A stretch of 64,000 nt of DNA from Chloroflexota bacterium (GTDB lineage: Bacteria; Chloroflexota; Dehalococcoidia; Lucifugimonadales; UBA3495). The stretch lies in the NCBI GenBank assembly GCA_028875655.1, contig JAPPCX010000054.1:62001-126000 (forward strand). The letters are read 5' to 3'. Shown in pieces: positions 1 to 8,406 of this stretch (positions are counted from its first letter, which is position 1; each line of letters begins with the position of its first letter). Under the pieces are notes generated by a model. It made no database searches and was not told the origin of the DNA. It saw only the letters and a list, made by a program, of their open reading frames with translations. The position numbers were made by a program, and so were the translations under genes.

Positions 1-198
1 CAAGCGTCGAGCCAGGAGTTGGCCGGCGATGTCGCCACGCCCAAGACCGCCGCGTCCGTGGCGGTGGGCAAGCTGGTGGCTGAGCGGGCCATTGCGGCGG
101 GAGTAACGTCCGTCGTCTTCGACCGTGGAGGCTATCAATTCCACGGGCGGGTGAAGGCACTGGCCGATGCGGCCCGGGAAGGAGGGCTTAAGTTCTGA
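1..198 (+). CDS. rplR: 50S ribosomal protein L18, C-terminal part
   Basis: This is the last 65 codons of L18, cut by the window edge. L18 binds 5S rRNA and joins it to the large subunit. The visible part carries the family's C-terminal pattern: the [15 protein letters not shown] helix, then [28 protein letters not shown] at the very end of the protein. The TGA at 196-198 shares its last base with the ATG of rpsE, so translation is probably coupled. The order rplR-rpsE-rpmD-rplO-secY is the standard spc operon order. Confidence 0.95.
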   Translation, partial: QASSQELAGDVATPKTAASVAVGKLVAERAIAAGVTSVVFDRGGYQFHGRVKALADAAREGGLKF

Positions 199-1043
199 TG
201 GTATCCCCAGCATCCCGCAGAGGTGAGCGCAATGACCGGGGCGGCGGTGAGCGTCGCGGTGGACGCGGCGGACGCGGCCGCGACCGGGAACAGCGACAAC
301 GCGATGACGACAGCGGCGGATTCAACGAGCGAGTGGTGCACACCCGCCGGATCGCCAAGGTCGTGAAAGGGGGCCGCCGGCTCCGTTTCAACGCGCTGGT
401 GGTGGTTGGCGACGGCCAGGGACGGGTGGGCGCCGGCATGGGAAAGGCGCTGGCCATTCCGGACGCCGTACGCAAGGGAACCGCAGTAGCCCGCCGGAGC
501 ACCATCAACATTCCGATCAAGGGCAGCACCATTCCTCACGAGATTTCCGTGCGCAAGGGCGCGTCGATCGTTATCATCAAGCCGGCGCCGCTGGGCACCG
601 GAATCATCGCGGCCGGCGCGATGCGCGCGATGCTGGAACTGGGCGGAGTTCAGGACGTGGTTGGCAAGTCGCTGGGCTCGCGCAACCCCATTAACATCGT
701 GCAGGCCACTCTTGAGGCTCTGAGCCTGTTGCGTGATCCGGAGACGGAGCGTGCCAACCGGCTGGGACTCAACCAACCGGCGACCAACGGCGCCGCCGAA
801 TCGTCCGAAGCAAGCGGAGAGGGTTCGCGGCCGGCTGCGGCGGAAGCGCCGGTCTCTACCGCGGGGGCGGAGACCACAGCGGAAACGGAAGCCACTGCCG
901 AAGCGTCTGCAACTGATCCTTCCGGAACCGGGCCGTCCGGAACCGACTCTTCCGAAGCGGCCCCGGCCTCCGAACCAGATGCACCGGCAACGGAACCTTC
1001 GGCGGAAACCGGTGCCGACGAAACAGCCCAGAGCGGCGAATGA
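198..1043 (+). CDS. rpsE: 30S ribosomal protein S5 with long N- and C-terminal extensions
   Basis: S5 sits at the mRNA entry site of the small subunit and influences decoding accuracy. The core (about residues 44-185) is typical, with VVGDGQGRVGAGMGKA and the C-terminal GSRNPINIVQATLEAL. The protein is 281 residues, whereas usual S5 has about 165-175. The N-terminal 40 residues are Arg/Gly-rich (GGRGGRGRDRE), and the last ~95 residues are an acidic, Ala/Thr/Ser/Pro/Glu-rich, low-complexity tail. The start overlaps the rplR stop (TGATG). The tail is continuous with the core in one frame and has no homology I recognise. Confidence 0.95.
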   Translation: MVSPASRRGERNDRGGGERRGGRGGRGRDREQRQRDDDSGGFNERVVHTRRIAKVVKGGRRLRFNALVVVGDGQGRVGAGMGKALAIPDAVRKGTAVARRSTINIPIKGSTIPHEISVRKGASIVIIKPAPLGTGIIAAGAMRAMLELGGVQDVVGKSLGSRNPINIVQATLEALSLLRDPETERANRLGLNQPATNGAAESSEASGEGSRPAAAEAPVSTAGAETTAETEATAEASATDPSGTGPSGTDSSEAAPASEPDAPATEPSAETGADETAQSGE

Positions 1044-1051
1044 GAACGGAA

Positions 1052-1234
1052 ATGGCGCAGATTAAGATTACCTGGAAGAAAAGTTGCATTGGCAGGCCGT
1101 CTTACCAACGTCGCATTGTTGAATCCCTGGGCCTGAAGCGGCTGAACCATTCGGTTGTTCACCAGGACAGCCCGACCATCATGGGAATGGTGAAAAAGGT
1201 CCAGCACCTGGTGGTGGTTGAGCCCGTCGAGTGA
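1052..1234 (+). CDS. rpmD: 50S ribosomal protein L30
   Basis: This is a small large-subunit protein, about 60 residues from MAQIKITWKKS. It shows the L30 signature IGRPSYQRRIVESLGLKRL followed by a short beta strand ending in VKKVQHLV. An ATG four codons upstream (1040), overlapping the rpsE stop, would add MRTE. I prefer 1052 because family members begin at the MAQIKIT strand, but the upstream start cannot be excluded. Part of the spc operon. Confidence 0.93.
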   Translation: MAQIKITWKKSCIGRPSYQRRIVESLGLKRLNHSVVHQDSPTIMGMVKKVQHLVVVEPVE

Positions 1235-1359
1235 CGCTCGACGGTTGGAATCGTCTGAATCAGGATTTACGAGATTTTCGGATTTTTCAGGATTGGGTAT
1301 CTCCTCCTGCCGGGGGACTGGGTACAGGCAGCAGCTGACTTACGGAGCAAGACATAGCC

Positions 1360-1806
1360 ATGATGGAGCACGAAGTATCGCCACCAAAGGGCGCCCGCCG
1401 CAGCCGGAAACGGGTGGGCCGGGGCGACGCGGCCGGGGGCGGCAGCTATGCCGGGCGCGGCATGAAGGGTCAAAAGTCCCGGTCGGGCAAAAGCGTAAGG
1501 ATCGGTTTTGAAGGCGGTCAGCTGCCCTTGATTAAGGGACTGCCCATGAAGCGGGGATTCAACAACCGCTACAAGACCTACTACGCGCTGGTGAATTTGA
1601 GCACCCTTCAGGAGCGGTTTGAAGCCGGCACGACGGTGACTCCCGAACTGCTGCACGGCCTGGGCATCGTGCGGCGCACCAGTTTGCCCGTGAAAATAGT
1701 GAGCGACGGCGAGCTAGACCACGCATTGACCGTGAACGCGCACAAGTTCACGGCAGCGGCCCGGGCCAAGATTGAAGCGGCGGGCGGCTCCGCCGTAGAA
1801 ATCTAG
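1360..1806 (+). CDS. rplO: 50S ribosomal protein L15
   Basis: This 148-residue protein has the usual length for L15, which binds 23S rRNA during late large-subunit assembly. The Gly/Arg-rich N-terminal half (KRVGRGDAAGGGSYAGRGMKG, GQKSRSG) and the globular C-terminal half ending in AKIEAAGGSAVEI match the family. A 125-base gap separates it from rpmD. That gap contains a repeated GATTTTCGGATTTTTCAGGATT-like stretch of the AGGAT-type dispersed repeats and no gene. Confidence 0.95.
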   Translation: MMEHEVSPPKGARRSRKRVGRGDAAGGGSYAGRGMKGQKSRSGKSVRIGFEGGQLPLIKGLPMKRGFNNRYKTYYALVNLSTLQERFEAGTTVTPELLHGLGIVRRTSLPVKIVSDGELDHALTVNAHKFTAAARAKIEAAGGSAVEI

Positions 1807-1832
1807 GCGGAACGGTTTAGTTATGGCAACGC

Positions 1833-1888
1833 CTGGATTCCTGCCCCGTATCGAGTACGGGGTGACGTTCTTTCGCAGGAATGACGGG
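1833..1888. repeat. Dispersed inverted repeat (CTGGATTCC/GGAATGACG family) between rplO and secY
   Basis: The arms CTGGATTCCTG and TTTCGCAGGAATGACGG flank an inner palindrome, CCCCGTA-tcgag-TACGGGG. The outer arms are the same family as the repeats at 5202, 5683, 16202, 20026, 23769, 23840, 42866, 42928 and 62261. It could fold as a hairpin in the operon transcript. No coding capacity. It is likely a short non-autonomous mobile repeat (MITE/REP-like), which is inference from its dispersal. Confidence 0.7.
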
Positions 1889-1936
1889 ACAAGCAAGAAT
1901 GCGGGATAATTTGACGACGGGCGAGTTACGGCGAGC

Positions 1937-3268
1937 ATGATCCAATCTGAGGTGCAGGGCGGCGGCAGATGGCCGCGACTGGTTCAGGCAGCGATTGACG
2001 CTTTCAGCGTGCCCGACCTCCGGGCGAAGATCCTGTTCACTCTGGGTATGCTGGCCGTCTATCGCCTGGTCGCTCACATCCCGATTCCGGGACTAGACGC
2101 GGCGGCGCTGAGCAACCTGTTCGACAACAACCAGTTGCTCCAGTTCCTTGACCTGTTTTCGGGCGGGGCTTTGGCGCGCATGAGCATTGTGGCGCTGGGC
2201 GTGTTTCCATACATCACGGCCTCCATCATCATGCAGTTGTTGACGCCGGTGATTCCGCAGCTGCAAAACATGTCGCGGGAGGGCGAGGCCGGCCGCATCA
2301 AGATGAACCGGATCACCCACTGGGGCACGGTTCCCATCGCCATCGCGCAAGCCTTTGCCCAGCTGATTCTGCTGCAGCAGGCCAACGTGCTGACCAACGT
2401 TGGGTTCACCGGCGACGCTTTCCTGCCCACGATAGCGGCCGTGTTCTCCATGACCGCGGGCACCATGTTCCTGGTGTGGCTGGGCGAGCAGATCACCGAG
2501 CGAGGCATCGGGAACGGTATCTCCCTGATCATCTTCGCCGGAATCGTGGTTGGCTTCCCCGGCCTGTTGACCACCGGCTTTCTGGCCCGCGACAACATCA
2601 TCGGGATTTTCTTCTTCGCCATCATCGGGCTGCTGATCATTGCCCTCATCGTGGTTTTCAACGAGGCGCACCGGCGCATACCGGTGCAGTACGGCCGCAG
2701 CATCTTCCGGGGCGGGCAGATGTATCGACAATCCGGCTCCACGTACATACCGCTGCGGATCAACTCGGCCGGCATGATCCCGCTGATTTTCGCTTTTTCA
2801 ATCGTGATCCTACCCGGCACGGTGGCGCAGTACATGAGTTCCGCCGGCGGGTTTGTCGGCAATGCCGCCGGCAACTTGCAGACGGCGCTCAGCCCGTCCG
2901 GTCCCATCTACTGGGTTCTGGCCTTCTTCCTGGTGGTGGCGTTCACGTTCTTCTACACGCTGGTCGTGTTCCAGCAGCAGAACATCGCCGAGAACCTGCA
3001 ACGCAACGGGGGTTTCGTGCTCGGCATCCGGCCAGGCCGGCCGACGCAGGATTACTTGAACCGGGTCATCGTACGATTGACGCTGGGCGGCGCATTGTTC
3101 CTGGGCTTCATCGCCATCGTGCCATATATCGCCTCGCTCATTACCAACGTTGAAGCGATCGCGCTGAGCAGCACCAGCCTGTTGATCATGGTTGGCGTGG
3201 GGTTGGACACGCTGCGTCAGTTGGAAGCGCAGTTAATGATGCGGAACTACGAAGGATTCCTGAGATGA
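1937..3268 (+). CDS. secY: Protein translocase subunit SecY
   Basis: This is the channel subunit of the Sec translocon in the cytoplasmic membrane. It is 443 residues with about ten hydrophobic segments, as usual. Recognisable landmarks are RLVAHIPIPGLD near residue 45, LFSGGALARMSIVALGVFPYITASI (plug/TM2), the cytoplasmic loop ERGIGNGISLIIFAGIV, PVQYGRSIFRGGQ, and the C-terminal RQLEAQLMMRNYEGFLR. The stop overlaps the adk start by four bases (ATGA). An unusual 130-base gap holding a dispersed repeat separates it from rplO. Confidence 0.97.
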   Translation: MIQSEVQGGGRWPRLVQAAIDAFSVPDLRAKILFTLGMLAVYRLVAHIPIPGLDAAALSNLFDNNQLLQFLDLFSGGALARMSIVALGVFPYITASIIMQLLTPVIPQLQNMSREGEAGRIKMNRITHWGTVPIAIAQAFAQLILLQQANVLTNVGFTGDAFLPTIAAVFSMTAGTMFLVWLGEQITERGIGNGISLIIFAGIVVGFPGLLTTGFLARDNIIGIFFFAIIGLLIIALIVVFNEAHRRIPVQYGRSIFRGGQMYRQSGSTYIPLRINSAGMIPLIFAFSIVILPGTVAQYMSSAGGFVGNAAGNLQTALSPSGPIYWVLAFFLVVAFTFFYTLVVFQQQNIAENLQRNGGFVLGIRPGRPTQDYLNRVIVRLTLGGALFLGFIAIVPYIASLITNVEAIALSSTSLLIMVGVGLDTLRQLEAQLMMRNYEGFLR

Positions 3269-3954
3269 CCGGGGCAGAAGCGGCGGAAACGCTCAGGCTG
3301 GTCCTCTTCGGCCCGCCGGGCGCCGGCAAAGGCACCCAGGCGCAGTTGCTCAAGGAAAGGCTGCCCATCGACCATATCAGTTCCGGAGACCTGTTCCGCC
3401 ACCATCTCTCCAACGGCACTGAACTGGGCGAATTGGCGCGCGAGTACATGAACCGGGGCGCGCTGGTTCCCGATACGGTGACCATAGGGATGGTGCTGGA
3501 CCGCATCACAACGATGCCGGAGGGGCGCGGTTTCATGCTGGACGGGTTCCCGCGCAACACCAGCCAGGCGGCGGCATTGGACGAGGCTTTGGCGGAACGC
3601 GGCCAGCGCATCGACCGAGTGGTGCACATCAAGGTGGCCGACGACGAGTTGATTCGCCGGCTCAGCAACCGCTACATCTGCCGCAGTTGTCAAAAGCCGT
3701 TTACCCGGGACCCCAGGTCTGGGGAGGCTCCGAAACGGTGCGATGACTGCGCCGACGGTGGCGAGATCTACCAACGAGACGACGACACGCCAGATGCGGT
3801 GGCCAACCGGCTTGCCGTGTATCACGAGGAAACCACGCCGGTGCTCGACTTTTACCGCGAGGGCGGGATATTGGCCGACATACCGGGGGAATCCTCGGTG
3901 GAAACCGTGAACGGTCTGGTTCTGAACGCCCTGGGCTTGACGGCTGAGGTATAA
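3265..3954 (+). CDS. adk: Adenylate kinase
   Basis: It catalyses AMP + ATP = 2 ADP in the cytosol. The P-loop is FGPPGAGKGTQAQ (about residues 14-26). The AMP-binding region ISSGDLFRHHL, the FMLDGFPRN motif and the long LID are present. The LID carries two Cys pairs (CRSCQK and CDDCAD), so it is the zinc-binding long form. 229 residues, slightly longer than the usual 214-217. It overlaps secY by four bases, the classic secY-adk-map arrangement. Confidence 0.96.
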   Translation: MTGAEAAETLRLVLFGPPGAGKGTQAQLLKERLPIDHISSGDLFRHHLSNGTELGELAREYMNRGALVPDTVTIGMVLDRITTMPEGRGFMLDGFPRNTSQAAALDEALAERGQRIDRVVHIKVADDELIRRLSNRYICRSCQKPFTRDPRSGEAPKRCDDCADGGEIYQRDDDTPDAVANRLAVYHEETTPVLDFYREGGILADIPGESSVETVNGLVLNALGLTAEV

Positions 3955-3959
3955 TTATA

Positions 3960-4769
3960 ATGGTGAAAGACCAGCCTAAAAGGATAACCGCTTCCAATGC
4001 CCCGTCGTCGTACACTGGCGGAATCACAATCAAGTCCCGCCGGGAGTTGGAAGCCATGGCACGCGCGGGCGCTATTGTCGGCGCCACTTTAACACTGCTC
4101 AAGCGTTCAGTGGAGCCGGGAATCACCACCGGCGAGTTGAACCGCATCGCGGAGAAGAACATCCGCAGCATGGGAGCAGTGCCTGCCTTCCTGGGTTACC
4201 AAGGCTTCCCGGGCACCATCTGCGCCTCGGTGAACGAGGAAATCGTGCACGGCATTCCGGGCAAGCGGGTTTTGAAAGAAGGCGACATCATCAAAATGGA
4301 CGTGGGCGCCACCATTGACGGCTTCATCGGCGACGCTGCAATCTCCGTAGCCGTTGGCGAGGTTGACCCGTCCGCCCAGCGCCTGATGGACGATACCGAA
4401 GCCAGCCTTTACGCCGGCATCGCTGCCGCGCAGCCCGGCAATCGCATCGGCGACATCGGGGCAGCTGTTGAGGGCTACGCCATGGAGCGAGGCTACGGCC
4501 TGGTACGGGGGTACGGCGGCCACGGCATCGGGCGACACCTTCACGAAGACCCTCACGTTTCCAACTACGGCGAACCGGGCAAGGGCCATCTGCTGCGCGT
4601 CGGCATGTGCATCTGCATTGAGCCGATGCTCAACCTCGGCGCCGATGCAACCAAGGTGCTGGACGACGACTGGACGGTGGTAACCGCCGACGGCGCTTTG
4701 TCGGCCCACTTTGAACATACGCTGGCCATTACCGAAGACGGCCCGAAAATTCTCACCGTTCACGACTAA
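3960..4769 (+). CDS. map: Methionine aminopeptidase, type I
   Basis: It removes the initiator methionine from nascent proteins. The five metal ligands are visible: two Asp in DVGATIDGFIGDAA, His in GHGIGRHLHEDP, Glu in CIEPML and Glu in FEHTLAI. The catalytic core starts at ITIKSRRELEAM. The ~23 residues before it, from the ATG at 3960, form a polar extension, so a later start is possible although none is clearly better. A GAGG sits about nine bases upstream of 3960. Five bases separate it from adk. Confidence 0.95.
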   Translation: MVKDQPKRITASNAPSSYTGGITIKSRRELEAMARAGAIVGATLTLLKRSVEPGITTGELNRIAEKNIRSMGAVPAFLGYQGFPGTICASVNEEIVHGIPGKRVLKEGDIIKMDVGATIDGFIGDAAISVAVGEVDPSAQRLMDDTEASLYAGIAAAQPGNRIGDIGAAVEGYAMERGYGLVRGYGGHGIGRHLHEDPHVSNYGEPGKGHLLRVGMCICIEPMLNLGADATKVLDDDWTVVTADGALSAHFEHTLAITEDGPKILTVHD

Positions 4770-4827
4770 TTTACTACCCGTCTCCCGCGCCAGTCTTATG
4801 GCGCGGCGGATCGAATAAGGATGATTT

Positions 4828-5046
4828 ATGGCTAAAAAAGAAGCAATAGAAGTTGAAGCCCAGGTTACCGAGGCGCTCCCCAACGGCATGTTCCGCGTGG
4901 AGTTGCCGAATGACCACCAGGTGCTGGCCCATATTTCCGGGAAGATTCGGATGCACTTCATCCGCGTGCTTCCCGGCGACCGGGTGTTGGTGGAACTTTC
5001 GCCATACGACCTGACTCGCGGCCGGATCACCTATCGATTCAAGTAA
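4828..5046 (+). CDS. infA: Translation initiation factor IF-1
   Basis: This is a 72-residue OB-fold protein that blocks the A site during initiation. It shows the family pattern [30 protein letters not shown]-like (here [17 protein letters not shown]) and [23 protein letters not shown] at the end. The length is exactly typical. It lies between map and rpmJ, the usual place in Gram-positive and Chloroflexota gene orders. Confidence 0.97.
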   Translation: MAKKEAIEVEAQVTEALPNGMFRVELPNDHQVLAHISGKIRMHFIRVLPGDRVLVELSPYDLTRGRITYRFK

Positions 5047-5065
5047 GGGTGAAGGGAGAGCGACT

Positions 5066-5179
5066 ATGAAAGTGTCCGCATCGGTAAAGCCTCGTTGCGA
5101 CCGTTGCCGGATAATCCGGCGCAAGGGCAGAGTGCGCATCATCTGCGTCAACAGCAAGCACGCGCAGCGACAGGGGTAG
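5066..5179 (+). CDS. rpmJ: 50S ribosomal protein L36
   Basis: This 37-residue protein was read directly from the sequence: ATGAAAGTGTCC at 5066, TAG at 5177-5179. It has the L36 zinc ribbon with Cys11, Cys14, Cys27 and His32 in the C-x2-C-x12-C-x4-H arrangement ([15 protein letters not shown] at the start, RQG at the end). It is preceded by GGGAGAG as ribosome binding site. The zinc ligands are all kept, so this is the zinc-dependent C+ form. Confidence 0.95.
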   Translation: MKVSASVKPRCDRCRIIRRKGRVRIICVNSKHAQRQG

Positions 5180-5201
5180 GCTTTTCCGGATTTGCCGAGC
5201 A

Positions 5202-5226
5202 CCTGGATTCCGGCTTTCGCCGGAAG
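5202..5226. repeat. Dispersed inverted repeat between rpmJ and rpsM
   Basis: CTGGATTCCGGCTTTCGCCGGAAGGA is a copy of the GGATTCC-GCTTTCGC-GGAAT family with a short hairpin (TTCCGGC / GCCGGAA). It lies in the 98-base gap inside the alpha-operon run, just upstream of rpsM, and is co-transcribed with the ribosomal genes. Confidence 0.7.
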
Positions 5227-5277
5227 GAAGAAAAAGTAAGTCCGGAATGCCGAAACAGCAGGTTCAGGAGAGTAATC

Positions 5278-5670
5278 ATGGTTCGTATCGCCGGAGTTGA
5301 CGTACCGGATCGAAAGCGCGCGCATATCGCGTTGCGCAGCATTTACGGAATAGGGCCGACCAAGGCGATTGAGATCGTCGGCAAGGCCAACCTGGACATG
5401 GACATGCCGCCTCGCATGAGCGAGCTCTCCGATGAGCAGCTGGACCGAATCCGAGTGATTGTGGACCAGGACTACATCACCGAGGGCGACCTGCGCCGGG
5501 AGAACAACGAAAACATCCGACGCCTGATCGACATCGGCAGCTATCGAGGCCTGCGCCACCGCAGGAACCTGCCGGTGCACGGCCAACGGACCCGCACCAA
5601 CGCTCGTTCGCGCAAAGGCGCGCGGCGCACGGTTGCCGGTCGCGGTCGCCGAACTGGCGGGAAGAAGTAA
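5278..5670 (+). CDS. rpsM: 30S ribosomal protein S13
   Basis: S13 contacts the P-site tRNA and the large subunit bridge. From the ATG at 5278 (preceded by CAGGAGAG) it is 130 residues: MVRIAGVDVPDRKRAHIAL at the start, the helix-hairpin-helix IYGIGPTKAIEIV, and the basic C-terminus RGLRHRRNLPVHGQRTRTNA. The open frame continues upstream to 5095, but that part runs through the repeat and has no S13 similarity. Confidence 0.96.
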   Translation: MVRIAGVDVPDRKRAHIALRSIYGIGPTKAIEIVGKANLDMDMPPRMSELSDEQLDRIRVIVDQDYITEGDLRRENNENIRRLIDIGSYRGLRHRRNLPVHGQRTRTNARSRKGARRTVAGRGRRTGGKK

Positions 5671-5682
5671 TCGTATCGTGCG

Positions 5683-5771
5683 CTGGATTCCCGCTTTCGC
5701 GGGAATGACAGACTGAAGAGCGGGACTGACGAACTATACAGCGCCGGAATGACGAACTACAGCGCCGGAAT
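5683..5771. repeat. Dispersed inverted repeat plus short tandem repeats before rpsK
   Basis: CTGGATTCCCGCTTTCGCGGGAATGAC (5683-5709) is a near-perfect hairpin copy of the dispersed family. It is followed by an imperfect direct repeat of about 22 bases, GACGAACTA(TA)CAGCGCCGGAAT, at 5728-5750 and 5751-5771. Nothing in this gap looks coding. The repeats separate rpsM from rpsK, which are normally adjacent with very short spacing. Confidence 0.7.
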
Positions 5772-5788
5772 GACGGAGAGGAAATATA

Positions 5789-6172
5789 ATGCCCCGACCA
5801 CGCACCCGCAGGCGAGAGCGCCGTTCGATCCCACAGGGACGCGCGTACATCTACTCGACGTTCAACAATACGCTGGTGAGCCTGACCGACCCCGACGGCA
5901 ACGTCGTCGCATCGACCAGTTCAGGCACCGTCGGATTCCGCGGCTCCCGAAAGGGTACGGCGTTCGCGGCGCAACGCGCTGCTGAGCAGGCCGCGCGGCG
6001 CGGCGTGGACATGGGCATGCGGAACGTCGACGTTTACATCAAGGGGCCGGGTTCCGGGCGAGAGCCGGCCATCCGTGCGCTCCAAGCTGCCGGACTGTAC
6101 GTCACCAGCATCAGGGACGTTACCCCGATACCGCACAACGGCGTGCGCCCGCCGAAACGCCGCAGAGTCTGA
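5789..6172 (+). CDS. rpsK: 30S ribosomal protein S11
   Basis: S11 lines the platform of the small subunit near the Shine-Dalgarno helix. It is 127 residues, with [39 protein letters not shown] and the C-terminal [18 protein letters not shown] typical of the family. The ATG follows GAGGAAATATA. It is part of the alpha operon with rpsM, rpsD, rpoA and rplQ. Confidence 0.97.
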   Translation: MPRPRTRRRERRSIPQGRAYIYSTFNNTLVSLTDPDGNVVASTSSGTVGFRGSRKGTAFAAQRAAEQAARRGVDMGMRNVDVYIKGPGSGREPAIRALQAAGLYVTSIRDVTPIPHNGVRPPKRRRV

Positions 6173-6240
6173 TCGACAGGCTCGCCACCAAATTCCGGCG
6201 TATGCCGGGCCGTAACCGACACCAAAACGGAAAGACTGAA

Positions 6241-6867
6241 ATGGGCAGATATACCGGACCATCTTGCCGCCTTTGCCGCCGCGCCGGCGAAAAACTATTC
6301 CTGAAAGGCGACCGCTGTTTTTCGCCGCGCTGCGCCATCGAACGCCGGCATACGCCGCCGGGCGGTGGCGGCAACCGGCGCCGACGAGTCTCGGACTACG
6401 GGGTTCACCTGCGGGAAAAGCAAAAGGCCCGCCAGATGTATGGCATCATGGAAGGCCAGTTCCGCAAGTACATGACCGACGCCTTCAACGCGCCCGGGAT
6501 CTCAGGCAACAACCTGCTGCGCACCCTGGAGCGCCGGTTGGACAACGTGATTTATCACTTCGGCTTCGCCGACTCGCGCAAACAGGCGCGCCAGATGGTG
6601 CAGCACGGCCATTTCGCCGTCAATGGACGCAAGACCGACATACCATCGTTCCTCGTCAAACCTGGCCAGACCATATCCTGGACCGAAAGTTCAAAGAGTC
6701 GCGATTTCTTTGCCGAACGGACCGAGGGTCTGCCCCGGCGAACCTTGCCGAGTTGGTTGACGCTGGACCTGGCCAACATGGAAGGTCAGGTGGTATCCCT
6801 GCCACCGGACAACGAGCTGCCGGACACGATCAACTCCCGTCTCATTGTCGAGTACTACTCGAGGTAG
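6241..6867 (+). CDS. rpsD: 30S ribosomal protein S4
   Basis: S4 is a primary 16S rRNA binder and often the translational repressor of its operon. From the ATG at 6241 (MGRYTGPSCRLCRRAGEKL) it is 208 residues, the usual length. The N-terminal CxxC...C...C set (C9, C12, C26, C31) marks the zinc-binding C+ form. The S4 RNA-binding domain contains RLDNVIYHFGFADSRKQARQ. The frame is open to 6202, but the extra 13 residues are unlike the family. Confidence 0.96.
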   Translation: MGRYTGPSCRLCRRAGEKLFLKGDRCFSPRCAIERRHTPPGGGGNRRRRVSDYGVHLREKQKARQMYGIMEGQFRKYMTDAFNAPGISGNNLLRTLERRLDNVIYHFGFADSRKQARQMVQHGHFAVNGRKTDIPSFLVKPGQTISWTESSKSRDFFAERTEGLPRRTLPSWLTLDLANMEGQVVSLPPDNELPDTINSRLIVEYYSR

Positions 6868-6874
6868 CAACTGA

Positions 6875-7963
6875 ATGCTGAATACCCAAATTCTCCCGCC
6901 GATGCGGGAACCAGAACCCGAAGTTCCCACTCCCTCCATCAGGGTGATCGAAAGCGGCGACACTTACGCGTGTGTCGCGCTGGAGCCTTTGGAACGCGGA
7001 TTCGCTACCACCGTGGGGAACCCGCTGCGGAGGCTGCTGCTCAGCTCCATCCAGGGCACCGCGGTCACGTGGGTGAAAATCGAAGACGTGCCGCACGAAT
7101 ACACAGTGATTCCCGGCGTAAAAGAGGAGGTGATGGACCTCCTGCTGAGCATCAAACGCATCAGAATCCATGCCCTGGCCAAGCGCCCGGGCAAAATGCG
7201 CCTTGACGTTACCGGAGAGGGCCGCGTTTGCGCCGGCGACATATCGACGGCCAGCGACTTTCAGATCGTGAATCCGGAGTTGCATCTGGCGACGCTGGAC
7301 AATCCCGACGTTACCCTTTCCATCGAATTCAACATCGAAACCGGCAAGGGTTATCAACAGGCGACCCAGGGCGACAACAATTCAGGATTGCCGGTAGGCG
7401 TGCTGCCGGTGGATGCCATCTACAACCCGGTCAGGAAGGTTGAATACTCCGTCGAGCGCATGATGGTGGGCCAACAAACCGACTGGGAACGGCTGATCCT
7501 CCAGGTTTGGACCGACGGGGCCATTACTCCGTTGTCCGCGATCCAGGAAGCGTCGGAAAACCTGGTCCAGCATTTTTACATGTTCAACCAGCTCAGCCGT
7601 CCCGGCGATGCTCCTCTGGATGCGACGAATCTGCCGGTGGCGTCCGAAGTGTATCTGATGCCCATTGAGCGGCTGGACCTGTCATCCCGAACGCTCAACT
7701 GCCTCAAGCGGGCCAAGCTGGACCGGGTGGGCCAGGTGCTGGACCTGAGTCCGGACGATCTGCTCAACATCCGCAACTTTGGACAGAAGTCGTTGGAAGA
7801 GCTGCAAGGAAAGCTGGCCGAACTCGGGGTGAGTGCCTCCAGGCCCGCGGACGACCCGATGGCCGAACCGGGTCTCGTTGAAGAGGTCCGGAGCATGACC
7901 GGCGGCGGACTGGTTTTCGACCCCGACGACGATGACCTCAACTACGATGATGACGGAGAATAA
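6875..7963 (+). CDS. rpoA: DNA-directed RNA polymerase subunit alpha
   Basis: The alpha subunit dimerises to nucleate RNA polymerase assembly and contacts UP elements and activators. It is 362 residues, somewhat longer than the usual ~315-340. The N-terminal domain has [19 protein letters not shown], and the C-terminal domain has [20 protein letters not shown]. After the CTD there is an acidic tail ([15 protein letters not shown]). It starts seven bases after rpsD and runs into rplQ with two bases between. Confidence 0.97.
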   Translation: MLNTQILPPMREPEPEVPTPSIRVIESGDTYACVALEPLERGFATTVGNPLRRLLLSSIQGTAVTWVKIEDVPHEYTVIPGVKEEVMDLLLSIKRIRIHALAKRPGKMRLDVTGEGRVCAGDISTASDFQIVNPELHLATLDNPDVTLSIEFNIETGKGYQQATQGDNNSGLPVGVLPVDAIYNPVRKVEYSVERMMVGQQTDWERLILQVWTDGAITPLSAIQEASENLVQHFYMFNQLSRPGDAPLDATNLPVASEVYLMPIERLDLSSRTLNCLKRAKLDRVGQVLDLSPDDLLNIRNFGQKSLEELQGKLAELGVSASRPADDPMAEPGLVEEVRSMTGGGLVFDPDDDDLNYDDDGE

Positions 7964-7965
7964 CG

Positions 7966-8319
7966 ATGGCTTCCCATCGCGTAACCGGCCGCAAGCTCAG
8001 CCGGTACAAGGACCAGAGGAAAGCGCTGCTGCGCGGCCTCACCGTGGACCTGATCCAGCACGAACGGATCACCACCACGCTGGCCAAGGCCAAGGAAACC
8101 CGCGTAATGGCCGAAAAGCTGATTACCCACGGCAAGAAAGGCACCCTGCACAACCGGCGCGTCGCGCTGAGCAAGGTGCCGAACAAGAAGGCCGTGGCCA
8201 AGGTGTTCGATGAGTTGGGGCCGCGTTACGCTGAGCGGCCCGGCGGATACACGCGCATCATCAAGCTGGGTCCCCGCCAGGGCGACGGAGCCTCAATGGC
8301 GGTCATCGAATTGGTGTGA
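7966..8319 (+). CDS. rplQ: 50S ribosomal protein L17
   Basis: L17 lies near the peptide exit tunnel. It is 117 residues with the family start [42 protein letters not shown] and the ending [17 protein letters not shown]. It is the last gene of the alpha operon in the usual rpoA-rplQ order. Confidence 0.97.
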   Translation: MASHRVTGRKLSRYKDQRKALLRGLTVDLIQHERITTTLAKAKETRVMAEKLITHGKKGTLHNRRVALSKVPNKKAVAKVFDELGPRYAERPGGYTRIIKLGPRQGDGASMAVIELV

Positions 8320-8406
8320 TCGACCGCAGGGCGAGCGCCAAGCCCTTGCCTGTCGTTTTCACAATAGCCTACTGCTCGTGAGGGATTGCCATCGCTGAAC
8401 GTTGAC

